From Bacteroidales bacterium (GTDB lineage: Bacteria; Bacteroidota; Bacteroidia; Bacteroidales; Muribaculaceae), in the NCBI GenBank assembly GCA_029218425.1, contig JAQXRH010000072.1:43294-107293 (forward strand): DNA of 64,000 nt, read 5' to 3'. The translations under genes were made by a program, and so were the position numbers. Within the stretch, counting starts at the first letter, position 1, and the number at the start of each line of letters is the position of its first letter. Of the stretch, positions 39,373 through 50,214 are shown one piece after another. The notes below the pieces were generated by a model. It saw only the letters and a list, made by a program, of their open reading frames with translations, was not told where the DNA came from and did no database searches.

Positions 39373-40125
39373 ATGTTAAGCGAAGAAAAAATCTATGGGC
39401 TTATCGGTTTCCCCTTGACCCACTCTTTCTCCCGTAATTATTTTAACCAAAAATTTGAGGCTGAAGGCATCAATGCACAATATCTTAATTTTGAACTCCC
39501 TGATATAGGCGACTTTATGGAAGTCATCAGTGAGTATCCCACTCTTTCAGGCCTCAACGTCACTATCCCTTACAAGGAGCAAGTAATCCCTTATCTCAAC
39601 GAAATCGACGACGACGCAGCCAAAATAGGCGCCGTCAACGTCATCAAAATCATCCGCGACAAGGGCGACATCCGCTTCAAAGGCTACAACTCCGACATCA
39701 TAGGCTTCTCCGACTCTATAGCCCCGCTTCTCAATGACCGACGCACGAGCGCTCTCGTCCTCGGTACGGGCGGCGCTTCCAAAGCCGTGGTGCGTGGCCT
39801 TCAAAACCTCGGTGTTAACACTACTCTCGTGTCACGCGCAAGCCGTCCGGGTGTCATCACCTACAACGACCTTACTCCCGACATTATAGCCCAAAACCTC
39901 ATTATAGTCAACACCACTCCGCTCGGCATGTACCCCCATGTCGACGAGTGCCCCGACATCCCCTATCAATATCTCACAAAGGAGCACCTTTGCTACGACC
40001 TGCTCTACAACCCCGACGTCACTCTATTCATGCGCAAAGCCGCTCAACAGGGCGCCGAAACCAAAAACGGGCTTGAAATGCTTCTACTTCAGGCTTTTGC
40101 CGCTTGGAATATTTGGAACGAATAA
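39373..40125 (+). CDS. aroE: Shikimate dehydrogenase
   Basis: 250 aa. The shikimate-binding motif FPLTHSFS opens the protein, NVTIPYKE supplies the catalytic Lys, and the NADP Rossmann loop reads VLGTGGASKAV. Catalyses dehydroshikimate to shikimate. It is short, as in other Bacteroidetes AroE. Separate from the phe/tyr operon; followed closely by a transporter. Confidence 0.94.
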   Translation: MLSEEKIYGLIGFPLTHSFSRNYFNQKFEAEGINAQYLNFELPDIGDFMEVISEYPTLSGLNVTIPYKEQVIPYLNEIDDDAAKIGAVNVIKIIRDKGDIRFKGYNSDIIGFSDSIAPLLNDRRTSALVLGTGGASKAVVRGLQNLGVNTTLVSRASRPGVITYNDLTPDIIAQNLIIVNTTPLGMYPHVDECPDIPYQYLTKEHLCYDLLYNPDVTLFMRKAAQQGAETKNGLEMLLLQAFAAWNIWNE

Positions 40126-40143
40126 TCATCTCTTATTTTTACA

Positions 40144-41130
40144 ATGAACAATAATGTTGTTAATGCGTCACGCCCCTCTTTGAAATCGGCTCTCGCCAAA
40201 TGGGTGTATATTGCCATTGTCTTTCTTATCATCTTCCCGTTCGACCGTTTCGGCTTGCCCGCCATTACGGCGCCTATTGCCCTGTTCATCGGTCTGCTCT
40301 TCGCTTTTATTTTCCCTATGCCTTTCCCCAAATTCAACAAGAAAGGCTCTAAATACCTCCTGCAAGCCTCGGTAGTAGGCCTCGGTTTCGGCATGAGCGT
40401 CACTGAAGCTCTGAAATCGGGCGGGTCGGGCATGATGTTTACCATCGTATCGGTCTTCTCGGTAATGGTATTTGGCGTGCTGATTGGCTACTGGCTTCAC
40501 CTCAACCGCAAAACGAGCTACCTCATATCGGCCGGTACTGCCATTTGCGGCGGTAGCGCCATAGCTGCCGTCGGCCCGGTTTTGCGCGCCAACGATGAGG
40601 AAATGGCGGTGTCGCTCGGCGTCATTTTCATCCTCAATGCCATCGCGCTATTCATCTTTCCTCCAATGGGCAAGGCTTTCGACATGACCGACCAGCAGTT
40701 TGGCACATGGGCGGCTATCGCCATCCACGACACTTCGTCGGTGGTGGGCGCCGGCGATGCTTTCAGCGCTTCGGCTTGCGAGATTGCTACCGTCATCAAG
40801 TGCACCCGTGCGCTCTGGATTATCCCGCTGGCCCTCGTCACCATGTTCCTGTTCCGCGACAAAAACTCCGCTAAGATTTCCATCCCCTGGTTCATCCTCC
40901 TGTTTGTCGTCGCTATGATTGTCAACACCTACTTGGGCCTGCCGCAGGGGGTAAGCGAAGCCATAGTTTATGTAGCCAAGAAATTGCTCGTTGTGACGCT
41001 GTTCTTCATCGGCGCGAGCTTGTCGTTGGCCACGGTCAAGAAGGTGGGGGTTCGTCCGCTTGTGCTTGCCGTTCTTTTGTGGATCGTTATCGGCGTGTCG
41101 AGTTTCGCTGTCGTGATGCTCACTCTGTAG
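40144..41130 (+). CDS. YeiH/UPF0324 family putative sulfate exporter
   Basis: 328 aa, about ten membrane helices. Family marks include VVGLGFGMSVTEAL, SAGTAICGGSAIAAVGPVL and the AAIAIHDTSSVVGAG motif. Homologues are annotated as sulfate or sulfonate exporters on limited evidence. Lies between aroE and comEC, spaced 18 and 12 nt, so one operon is likely. Confidence 0.88.
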   Translation: MNNNVVNASRPSLKSALAKWVYIAIVFLIIFPFDRFGLPAITAPIALFIGLLFAFIFPMPFPKFNKKGSKYLLQASVVGLGFGMSVTEALKSGGSGMMFTIVSVFSVMVFGVLIGYWLHLNRKTSYLISAGTAICGGSAIAAVGPVLRANDEEMAVSLGVIFILNAIALFIFPPMGKAFDMTDQQFGTWAAIAIHDTSSVVGAGDAFSASACEIATVIKCTRALWIIPLALVTMFLFRDKNSAKISIPWFILLFVVAMIVNTYLGLPQGVSEAIVYVAKKLLVVTLFFIGASLSLATVKKVGVRPLVLAVLLWIVIGVSSFAVVMLTL

Positions 41131-41142
41131 CCATCCCGCCGT

Positions 41143-43158
41143 ATGCGTCTTTCGCAACCGCCTTTGTCCTACGTTCCCCTGCTACCTGTCCTCTTAGGCA
41201 TGGTGGCAGGGGTTCTGCTTTTGCGCTTTGTGTCCGTCGATATTTGGTGTGTCGTGGGTGGCGCATTGCTATTGGCCGTTGCAGCGGCGTTGCTCCACTT
41301 CCGCCTGTTTGTCGAAATCGCGCTTGCTTTCTCCATCGGTGCGGTGGCCACCTCGGTATCGCTCCCTCGCCAGTTCGACACCCCGCCCGACCACGATACC
41401 TTCATGCACGGTTGCGTGGTCGATGCGGTGCAATTGCCCGAACAGCAACGCTTATCTGTCGACGTATGCCCCGACTCTGGCTCCCCTTTCCGCGTGATGC
41501 TCACCTATCCGGCTTTCGATGCCATTCCTCTGCCGGGCGACTCGGTGAGCTTCTCCGGCTCTTTTTCACTCCCTTGTCGCGATGTAGACATCCCGCTCCA
41601 GGACGACATGGCCGACTACTACTTCAATAATGGCATCTCGCTGCTATGCTTCGTCCCCAAAGGCAACTTGTCGGTGGTAGGGCGTAGCGGCAACCCTTTC
41701 TACGCTTTCAAACGGTGGCGCACACGCCTTGCCGACCTTATCATAGCCTCCGACCTCGACGAGAAAGCTGCGGTATTCCTCGCCGCTATCCTCTCGGGCG
41801 ACGCTTCGGCCGTGCCGTCCCAACTGCGTAGCGACTATGCTGCTGCCGGTGTGGCTCATATCCTCGCTCTCAGCGGTGCTCACGTTGCTGTCATTGCCAT
41901 GGTGATTTCTATTATCTTCGCCCCTCTTGCCATTGCCGGCCATCGCCGTATGCGTTGGTGGCTCACTATCATCTCTTTGTGGCTCTTTGCATTATTCACC
42001 GGCATGTCCCCATCGGTTTGCAGGGCTGTTATCATGGCTTCGGCCGTCATGCTGGCGCTGATTTTCGACCGGCCGCGCTCGTCGCTCAATGCGCTGTGTC
42101 TCGCCGCTATCGTGATATTGCTATTCTCGCCTCTGTCGTTGATGCAGGCGGGGTTCCAGCTCTCGTTTGTCGCCACTCTCTCTATCATACTGATTTCGCC
42201 GGCATTGTCGCCGAAGTCGCCTCTACGCTTCATCCCTTCCAAATTGTGCGAAACGGGCGCCGCTACGCTTGCCGCCACCATGGGCACTTTCCCTCTTGTC
42301 GCTTGGCATTTCCATAGCGTGCCGGTCTACTTCTTCATCGCCAATATAGTGGCTATGATTGTGATGCCGGTCATGATTGCCGCCGGCATCCTTTTGGTCG
42401 TACTCCTGCTATTTGGCTCCCAACCGCATTGGCTCCTCTGGTTGCTCAACACGGCCTATACTCTTTTCGACGGCGTCGCTGCATTTGTGGCGCATCTGCC
42501 AGGTGCCACTCTCGACAATATTTATCCCGAAGGGTGGATGCTCATTCCCATGTTCCTCACCCTCGCCTTCGCCACTGCCTATATCTACCTGCGTCATCGC
42601 TGGTACGCCGTTCTTTCTGTGGCTACGTTGCTGTTTACTGTCGCTGCCTACGCCGCTCGCTCTCCTATCTACGACGAGGGCGAGGCCTACATCGTGCGTT
42701 CGCGCGACGCTGTCGCTATCGCTTCGCATCAGGGCGACACCTTGCGTATGCTTACTCTCGCCCCTGCTCACGAATATCGCTTCGACTCGCTCCGTTGGGC
42801 CGATGACTATCGCGACTACACCGCCACTCGTGGCATCTCATGCATCGACATCCGTCCGCTCGACTCGGTTGCTGCCTGCTCCGGCGGTGTCGTCGACTTC
42901 GGTAGCCGTAGTATCCTCGTAGCCACGTCGCTCCACACCGATAGCATTGCGGCGTCTACGCCGCTCCACACCGACTATTGCCTCGTCTCTTCCAAATGGT
43001 ATGGCGACCCGGTGGACCTCTTTCACAATGCCAATACCGACACCATCGTGCTCTCCACCGATATAAACCGTCGCCGCCGTCGTCGCTACTACCGCGAACT
43101 GCAACAAGCCTCCATCCCCGCTATCGACCTCGGCACCCGGCCGTTATCGTCGCGTTGA
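41143..43158 (+). CDS. comEC: ComEC/Rec2 family DNA-uptake channel protein
   Basis: 671 aa polytopic membrane protein. An N-terminal DUF4131 segment with helices (LLPVLLGMVAGVLLL) is followed by the competence domain (about 190-480) with SGDASAVPSQLRSDYAAAGVAHILALSGAHVAVI and FTGMSPSVCRAVIM. The about 150-residue C-terminal part does not show the HxHxDH metallo-beta-lactamase motif found in Bacillus ComEC; many Bacteroidetes members lack it too. The channel would move single-stranded DNA across the inner membrane. Confidence 0.9.
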   Translation: MRLSQPPLSYVPLLPVLLGMVAGVLLLRFVSVDIWCVVGGALLLAVAAALLHFRLFVEIALAFSIGAVATSVSLPRQFDTPPDHDTFMHGCVVDAVQLPEQQRLSVDVCPDSGSPFRVMLTYPAFDAIPLPGDSVSFSGSFSLPCRDVDIPLQDDMADYYFNNGISLLCFVPKGNLSVVGRSGNPFYAFKRWRTRLADLIIASDLDEKAAVFLAAILSGDASAVPSQLRSDYAAAGVAHILALSGAHVAVIAMVISIIFAPLAIAGHRRMRWWLTIISLWLFALFTGMSPSVCRAVIMASAVMLALIFDRPRSSLNALCLAAIVILLFSPLSLMQAGFQLSFVATLSIILISPALSPKSPLRFIPSKLCETGAATLAATMGTFPLVAWHFHSVPVYFFIANIVAMIVMPVMIAAGILLVVLLLFGSQPHWLLWLLNTAYTLFDGVAAFVAHLPGATLDNIYPEGWMLIPMFLTLAFATAYIYLRHRWYAVLSVATLLFTVAAYAARSPIYDEGEAYIVRSRDAVAIASHQGDTLRMLTLAPAHEYRFDSLRWADDYRDYTATRGISCIDIRPLDSVAACSGGVVDFGSRSILVATSLHTDSIAASTPLHTDYCLVSSKWYGDPVDLFHNANTDTIVLSTDINRRRRRRYYRELQQASIPAIDLGTRPLSSR

Positions 43159-43205
43159 CGGTGGCAGGGTAGTGGCGCTGGCACCGGCAGGGTAGTGGCG
43201 TCCCA

Positions 43206-44525
43206 CTATTGTATCGCTATTGATGCCCCGAGCGCATTAAGGCGCATGTCGATATCCTCATAGCCGCGCTGTATCTGCTCTATATTGCCTATCACCGATG
43301 TCCCTTTGGCCGACATCGCCGCTATCAGCAACGCTATGCCGGCGCGTATGTCGGGCGACGACATGCTGTGGGCACGCAACTGATACCGATGGTCTAACCC
43401 TATCACCACGGCCCGGTGGGGGTCGCATAATATTATTTGCGCTCCCATGTCGATAAGCCGGTCTACGAAAAACAGACGGCTCTCAAACATCTTCTGGTGT
43501 ATCAACAGGCTGCCGCGGCACTGCGTTGCCGCTACCAATATCACGCTTAGCAAGTCGGGCGTCAGTCCCGGCCACGGCGCATCGGCTATCGTTGGTATCG
43601 ACCCGTCAAGCCCTGACTCTATCTCGTAGGTGTCCTGCTCGGGTATGTATAAATCATCGCCCTGCTGCTGCACGTCGATGCCTAATCGGCGGAAGCTGTG
43701 GGGTATGATACCAAGATTGTCGATCGACACGTTGCGTATCGTAAGCGACGATTGCGTCATCGCCGTCAGCCCTATGAACGACCCCACTTCTATCATGTCG
43801 GGAAGTATGCGGTGGCGCGTGCCTCGCAATTCGTCGCATCCTACCACGGTGACCAAGTTCGACCCTACTCCGCGTATCTCCACTCCCATCGACGTGAGCA
43901 TGCGGCACAACTGCTGTAGATACGGTTCGCAAGCGGCATTGTAGATGATGGTCTCTCCTTTGGAAAGCGCCGCGGCCATGATGATGTTGGCGGTGCCGGT
44001 CACCGATGCTTCGTCAAGCAGCATATACGTCCCTTTAAGCCCGCCCGACGGCGCCTCAAGCCTGAACGACGACATGTCGTGGTCAAACTCGGCCGTCGCG
44101 CCAAGCGCCATCAACCCAAGTATGTGGGTGTCGACCTTGCGGCGTCCTATCTGGTCACCTCCTGGCTTTGGGAAATATGCGCGGCCAAATCGCGCCAACA
44201 ACGGTCCTATCAACAGCACCGACCCGCGCAACTTTGCCGCCCGGCGTATGAAGTCCAACGAATTGACATACTCCGTGTCGATTGTCGCCGCACAAAAAGT
44301 GTAGCAATGCTTCGAATTGCGCGTCACTACCACTCCCATTGCCTCAAGCAATCCTATCAGGTTGCGTACGTCGATGATATCGGGGATGTTCTCTATCGTA
44401 ACCTCCTCGTTGGTAAGCAGACATGCGCTTATCACTTGCAACGCTTCATTCTTTGCTCCTTGCGGCTCTATGCTCCCGGAAAGCTTCTTACCTCCTTCTA
44501 TGATAAATGAACTCATATCGGTCAA
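43206..44525 (-). CDS. murA: UDP-N-acetylglucosamine 1-carboxyvinyltransferase, Asp at the fosfomycin site
   Basis: 439-aa EPSP-synthase-fold enzyme making the first committed peptidoglycan precursor. The N-terminal GAKNEALQ loop and GGDQIGRRKVDTH are present. At the position of the E. coli catalytic Cys115 (PGGC) the protein has Asp124 (PGGD, codon at 44154-44156). Cys-to-Asp MurA enzymes, known from Mycobacterium and Chlamydia, remain active but are not alkylated by fosfomycin. Monocistronic with a clean promoter. Confidence 0.95.
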   Translation of the reverse strand: MTDMSSFIIEGGKKLSGSIEPQGAKNEALQVISACLLTNEEVTIENIPDIIDVRNLIGLLEAMGVVVTRNSKHCYTFCAATIDTEYVNSLDFIRRAAKLRGSVLLIGPLLARFGRAYFPKPGGDQIGRRKVDTHILGLMALGATAEFDHDMSSFRLEAPSGGLKGTYMLLDEASVTGTANIIMAAALSKGETIIYNAACEPYLQQLCRMLTSMGVEIRGVGSNLVTVVGCDELRGTRHRILPDMIEVGSFIGLTAMTQSSLTIRNVSIDNLGIIPHSFRRLGIDVQQQGDDLYIPEQDTYEIESGLDGSIPTIADAPWPGLTPDLLSVILVAATQCRGSLLIHQKMFESRLFFVDRLIDMGAQIILCDPHRAVVIGLDHRYQLRAHSMSSPDIRAGIALLIAAMSAKGTSVIGNIEQIQRGYEDIDMRLNALGASIAIQ

Positions 44526-44545
44526 TACTGTTGTTTAGCTAAATG

Positions 44546-44576
44546 CAAATATACAAAATAAATATCATATCACCAA
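44546..44576 (-). promoter_or_regulatory. Promoter of murA
   Basis: Minus strand TTG (44576-44574), 20 nt, TATATTTG (44553-44546) followed by C, 20 nt before the ATG. Confidence 0.7.
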
Positions 44577-44708
44577 CCCCCTCCCATTCGTCACGTGTTT
44601 TCCTCGCATTTTCTTGCATCAAAATGCACACCCACTCACACGCCCCTTCCCCCACACAACTAAAAAAATAATCTCGCGATTAACCGCCGCAAGATTTTTT
44701 TATACCAT

Positions 44709-44761
44709 AAAAGCCGGTCTGTTTCGGATGGTTACAAAGTAGGCCCTGTTTCGGATGGTTG
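44709..44761. repeat. Two copies of a GCCGG-CTGTTTCGGATGGTT element
   Basis: The 26-nt stretch 44709-44734 differs by one base from 19830-19855, and a 5' shortened copy follows at 44742-44760. At 19819-19855 the same sequence is one arm of a perfect hairpin; here only the one arm is kept. Confidence 0.7.
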
Positions 44762-44792
44762 CGCTTTGTCGGCGCCTCTGCGCATCAATAGC

Positions 44793-44825
44793 GAAGTCCC
44801 GGCTCTGTAGGGGAGTCGGGACTTC
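44793..44825 (-). terminator. Hairpin after groEL
   Basis: GAAGTCCCG and CGGGACTTC pair around a 15-nt loop, 32 nt beyond the groEL stop; no strong T-tract. Confidence 0.55.
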
Positions 44826-44856
44826 GGGGAATTATCAATTATTATTATGACAGCTA

Positions 44857-46524
<1,668 letters not shown>

Positions 46525-46627
46525 TTATTTCGCCGGGATGCCTCGGCCCTTTTGTGCCTCCGTGCCCCGGGCTTTATTATCTCTTTGCGTGATTGTTTTG
46601 AGCGGGTCTATTCACACACTATGCTGA

Positions 46628-46900
46628 TTATTCACACACTGCGAGGATGTCGCTCTGGCGCATGATGAGGTATTTGTTGCCTTCTACCTCTATCTCGGTG
46701 CCGGCATATTTGCCATATAGCACTGTGTCGCCTTCCTTCACTACCATCTCTTCGTCTTTCGTTCCGTTGCCAGTGGCAAGTACTGTGCCTTTGAGTGGTT
46801 TCTCTTTTGCTGAATCGGGAATGATGATGCCTGATACGGTCACTTCTTCTGCCGCGCATGGATTGATGAGAACGCGGTCGGCTAAGGGTTTAATCTTCAT
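46628..46900 (-). CDS. groES: Co-chaperonin GroES
   Basis: 90 aa, heptameric lid of GroEL. Contains the mobile loop ([20 protein letters not shown]) and [15 protein letters not shown]. First gene of the operon, read from a predicted sigma-54 promoter about 80 nt upstream. Confidence 0.97.
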   Translation of the reverse strand: MKIKPLADRVLINPCAAEEVTVSGIIIPDSAKEKPLKGTVLATGNGTKDEEMVVKEGDTVLYGKYAGTEIEVEGNKYLIMRQSDILAVCE

Positions 46901-46978
46901 TGTTGTATGTTTTTTAATTGTTTTGTTATTATGTTGGGAGGGTGGCGGCTTTTATTTGCGGTCGCCGACTATTAATAT

Positions 46979-46995
46979 AGCATATTCCGTGCCAA
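46979..46995 (-). promoter_or_regulatory. Sigma-54 (-24/-12) promoter of groESL
   Basis: Minus strand TTGGCACGGAATATGCT: the -24 GG (46993-46992) and -12 GC (46981-46980) are exactly 10 nt apart and the sequence differs from TGGCACG-N4-TTGCW at one base. No TAnnTTTG-type box is found between it and groES. Confidence 0.65.
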
Positions 46996-47018
46996 ACTCA
47001 TTTTTGTCAGTAAAAATG

Positions 47019-47059
47019 ACAAAATGGCAACATTCGTGTCAGAATGTATGCCATTTTGT
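47019..47059. promoter_or_regulatory. Palindromic upstream site of groESL (candidate enhancer)
   Basis: ACAAAATGGC (47019-47028) and GCCATTTTGT (47050-47059) are perfect 10-bp arms; ACATT/AATGT extends the pairing inward after one bulge. It is centred about 70 nt upstream of the predicted start, a position usable by an enhancer-binding activator. A second inverted repeat TCATTTTT/AAAAATGA (46998-47019) abuts it. Confidence 0.5.
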
Positions 47060-47124
47060 GTGTGGTAATCGGAGTGGCGACTACTCGCCGCCTTTCCCCT
47101 TATGCTATGTCGGTACGCACCGCG

Positions 47125-47186
47125 GCCTCCGGTCCTGCGTCATGCTACCGGCCCGATGCCTCCGGACCCTGCGTCATGCCACCGGC
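47125..47186. repeat. About 28-bp direct duplication overlapping the plsC-like 3' end
   Basis: GCCTCCGG-CC-TGCGTCATGC-ACCGGC occurs at 47125-47152 and 47158-47186. The second copy includes the stop codon of the acyltransferase gene. Confidence 0.6.
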
Positions 47187-47911
47187 TCGCGGCTGTCGGG
47201 CAATGCCGACTCTATTGCCTTGCGTGTCAGCTCTATCACTTCGCCGCGCGCCGCCTCGTCGGTGGGCGCCGCTATCTGGGGGTGGATTGTCAGCTCTATA
47301 TGCCCCGGACGTGGCAGCAACCGTGTCCTCGGCAGCACGGCAAACGATCCGTCGATTGTCACTGGCACCAACGGCAGGTTGAACTCCAATGCCAACTGAT
47401 AAGCACCCTTCTTGAATGGCCCCATCTTGCCGGTGAACGTGCGTGCCCCCTCGGGAAACACCACCAACGACATGCCGTCGCGCAACCGCTCCTCGGCGGT
47501 CGATATCGTACGTCGTATCGCCGTCGGCGAGCTGCGATCCACAAAGATGTGTCCGCACTTGGCACATGTATACCCCACGAGCAATATCTTGCGCAGACTC
47601 TTCTTCATCATCCACTTGAAATTATGCCCTAAGTATCCATACACCGAGAAGATGTCGTAGGCGCCTTGATGGTTGGCAACGAACACATACGAGGTGCGCT
47701 TGTCTATATGCTCTCTCCCTCTTACTGTCACTCTCACCAACGACAGCAGGCAGAACACTCTTGCCCACACCATCGCTGGATAATAGCCCCACCACGAGCC
47801 ATTGCCTACTGCCGTACCGATTATTATGATGATACATGATACCACGGTCAGTGTCAGCAGCAACGGTATCGCTATCAGAAAGAAATATAGATAATATAAT
47901 GCAAGCATCAT
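47174..47911 (-). CDS. plsC: 1-acyl-sn-glycerol-3-phosphate acyltransferase
   Basis: 245 aa. N-terminal hydrophobic segment (YLYFFLIAIPLLLTLTVVSCIIIII) anchors it to the membrane; acyltransferase box I is NHQGAYD, box III FPEGART, and a later block LPLVPVTIDGSF binds the phosphate substrate. Acylates lysophosphatidic acid in phospholipid synthesis. Monocistronic. Confidence 0.88.
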   Translation of the reverse strand: MMLALYYLYFFLIAIPLLLTLTVVSCIIIIIGTAVGNGSWWGYYPAMVWARVFCLLSLVRVTVRGREHIDKRTSYVFVANHQGAYDIFSVYGYLGHNFKWMMKKSLRKILLVGYTCAKCGHIFVDRSSPTAIRRTISTAEERLRDGMSLVVFPEGARTFTGKMGPFKKGAYQLALEFNLPLVPVTIDGSFAVLPRTRLLPRPGHIELTIHPQIAAPTDEAARGEVIELTRKAIESALPDSREPVA

Positions 47912-47950
47912 CCTCTTCTGTGCCTCTTTCGTTTTATTTACTATTAGTGC

Positions 47951-48033
47951 TATCAGTTAGTGCTATAACCGGTTATAGCTTATCAGTTAATTCTATCAGT
48001 TAGAGCTATAACCGGTTATGGCTTATCAGTTAA
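47951..48033. repeat. Twin 40-bp repeats, each with an 18-bp palindrome
   Basis: Two units (47951-47990 and 47994-48033) have the form TATCAGTTAG-N-GCTATAACCGGTTATAGC-TTATCAGTTAA. The first core is a perfect palindrome (47962-47979), the second has one transition that keeps a G-U pair. The repeats sit between the glyA stop and the upstream region of the plsC-like gene. Confidence 0.85.
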
Positions 48034-48062
48034 TACTGCGTCGGTAGTGTTTACACCTATCC

Positions 48063-49343
48063 TTAGTAGGCGAACATCGGATAGTCCTTCATAGTGGCGT
48101 TGACTTTCTCGCGCACTGCGGCTATCACCTTCTCGCTCTCGGGGTTGGACAATACGGTGTCGATCATCTCGACGATTTCGCCCATCAGCTCTTCTTTAGC
48201 GCCGCGGGTGGTGATGGCTGCAGTGCCAAGACGTATACCCGAGGTCTGGAACGGTGAGCGGCTGTCAAACGGCACCATATTCTTGTTGGCGGTGATGTCG
48301 GCATCTACAAGCACTTTCTCAGCCACCTTGCCTGTCAGCTCGGGGAACTTGGTGCGCAAGTCAACAAGCATGCAGTGGTTGTCGGTGCCGCCCGATATGA
48401 TTTTGTAGCCTTTGTCGGCAAGCGCCTGTGCCATCACTGCGGCATTCTTCTTAACCTGTGCCTGATACTCTTTGTAGGAGGGTTGTAGTGCCTCGCCAAA
48501 TGCCACTGCCTTTGCTGCTACGACATGCTCCAACGGACCGCCTTGCACTCCGGGGAACACTGCCGAGTCGATAAGCGACGACATCTTGCGTACCACGCCC
48601 TTGGGTGTGGTCTTCCCCCAGGGATTGTCGAAGTCCTTGCCAAGAAGGATGATACCGCCGCGCGGCCCGCGAAGTGTCTTGTGGGTAGTCGATGTCACGA
48701 TGTGGGCGTATTTTACCGGGTTGTCGAGCAATCCCGCTGCTATGAGGCCTGCCGGGTGTGCCATGTCTATCATCAAGATGGCGCCTATCTCATCGGCAAG
48801 TCTGCGCATACGGGCGTAGTCCCATTCGCGGGAATAGGCGCTCGCTCCGCCTATGATGAGGCGCGGACGCTCGCGGCGTGCCACTTCCTCCATCTGGTCG
48901 TAGTCGATAAGTCCCGTGTCCTCTTTTACATTATATTCCAATGCTTGGAACATCAAGCCGGAGAAGTTGACTGGGCTCCCGTGCGACAGGTGTCCGCCAT
49001 GCGCAAGGTTCAATCCTAAGAACTTGTCGCCCGGTCGGAGCACCGACATGAACACTGCCATGTTGGCTTGCGCTCCAGAGTGGGGCTGTACGTTGGCATA
49101 TTCGGCACCAAATATCTCCTTGATACGGTCGATGGCCAGCAGTTCGGCCTCGTCGACTACCTGGCATCCGCCATAGTAACGGTGTCCGGGATAGCCTTCA
49201 GCGTACTTGTTGGTGAGGCACGACCCCATCGCCTCCATTACCTGGTCGCTGACGAAGTTCTCCGATGCAATGAGTTCGATTCCTTTCTTTTGACGGTCAT
49301 GCTCGCGCGCAATGATGTCGAAAATAGCATTGTCTCTTTCCAT
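48063..49343 (-). CDS. glyA: Serine hydroxymethyltransferase
   Basis: 426 aa PLP enzyme interconverting Ser and Gly with tetrahydrofolate. PLP lysine in [14 protein letters not shown]; folate and substrate motifs SGSPVNFSG-type HGSPVNFSG and [12 protein letters not shown] are present. Normal length. Single gene. Confidence 0.97.
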   Translation of the reverse strand: MERDNAIFDIIAREHDRQKKGIELIASENFVSDQVMEAMGSCLTNKYAEGYPGHRYYGGCQVVDEAELLAIDRIKEIFGAEYANVQPHSGAQANMAVFMSVLRPGDKFLGLNLAHGGHLSHGSPVNFSGLMFQALEYNVKEDTGLIDYDQMEEVARRERPRLIIGGASAYSREWDYARMRRLADEIGAILMIDMAHPAGLIAAGLLDNPVKYAHIVTSTTHKTLRGPRGGIILLGKDFDNPWGKTTPKGVVRKMSSLIDSAVFPGVQGGPLEHVVAAKAVAFGEALQPSYKEYQAQVKKNAAVMAQALADKGYKIISGGTDNHCMLVDLRTKFPELTGKVAEKVLVDADITANKNMVPFDSRSPFQTSGIRLGTAAITTRGAKEELMGEIVEMIDTVLSNPESEKVIAAVREKVNATMKDYPMFAY

Positions 49344-49556
49344 ATATATTTGATTTGAAAAATTTTTATTCTTTGATTTTTAATGTTTTATTGTCCGACC
49401 TTTAATGCCGTATTATTTAAATCCCTAATCTGTTATTCTTTGAGCTCGGAATGCTTTATTCTGTGATTTTTGGATATTTATACTTCGGCTTTGAAAAAAT
49501 CGTAGCATAATCGGTTGATATATAGTCGCATATCGCCTTTGTTGGCCGAAGATGGA

Positions 49557-50126
49557 CTATTTCTTCTTTACTGTCCACCCGAAGCGGCCTATATGCTCGC
49601 CTTGGCGGTAGTAGTTGCCATGGCTGTAGTTGATAAGTCCGGCGCTACCCAGGTCGAAGGCTCCGGTCTCCTCGTCGATAAGGCTCTCGTCGGCTATCAC
49701 GTTGACCACTTCGGCAATAAACATGTCATGGCTGCCAAGCGGCATGATGCTCTTCACCCTGCATTCGATGCTTAGCGGCGACTCCTCGATGTAGGGACAG
49801 CACACTGCCACTCCGGGCGCCGGCGTAAGCCCTGTCTCTTTCCACTTGTCGATATCTTTGCCCGATTTGACCCCCACGAAGTCGGTGGCTCGTGCCATGG
49901 CTTCGGTGGTGAGGTTGATGGTAAACTGCATCGTCTCCTTTATCATTGGATAGCTGTGGCGTTCAGGCCTCACCGATATATAACACATCGCCGGATTGGT
50001 GCATATAGTCCCGGTCCACGATACGGTCAACATATTGCTATGCTCTACGTCGCTGCCGCTTGTCACTATCACTGCAGGCAACGGATATATCATTGTCCCC
50101 GGTTTCCAATTCTGTTTTTTTGCCAT
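49557..50126 (-). CDS. Flavin reductase family protein
   Basis: 189 aa FMN-binding split barrel. Marks are YPLPAVIVTSGSDVEHSNMLTVSWTGTICTNPAMCYISVRPERHSY and the Tyr/Asn loop LINYSHGNYYRQGEHIG. Such proteins reduce free flavin or act on small aromatic substrates. It lies downstream of pyrI by about 88 nt; no functional link is evident. Confidence 0.85.
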   Translation of the reverse strand: MAKKQNWKPGTMIYPLPAVIVTSGSDVEHSNMLTVSWTGTICTNPAMCYISVRPERHSYPMIKETMQFTINLTTEAMARATDFVGVKSGKDIDKWKETGLTPAPGVAVCCPYIEESPLSIECRVKSIMPLGSHDMFIAEVVNVIADESLIDEETGAFDLGSAGLINYSHGNYYRQGEHIGRFGWTVKKK

Positions 50127-50214
50127 TCTTTCTTATTGTGATTTCACATTTAGTAGTTGATTGCCTGGGTAGCATGATGGTCGTAAGCTCCGGGCCGCGC
50201 TATGCTGCTTATTT

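Noticed and set aside
44641-44710. AATCTCGC...GCAAGATTTTTTT as a plus-strand terminator
   Set aside because: The stem has a mismatch and no plus-strand gene ends here, so the T-run alone is not enough.
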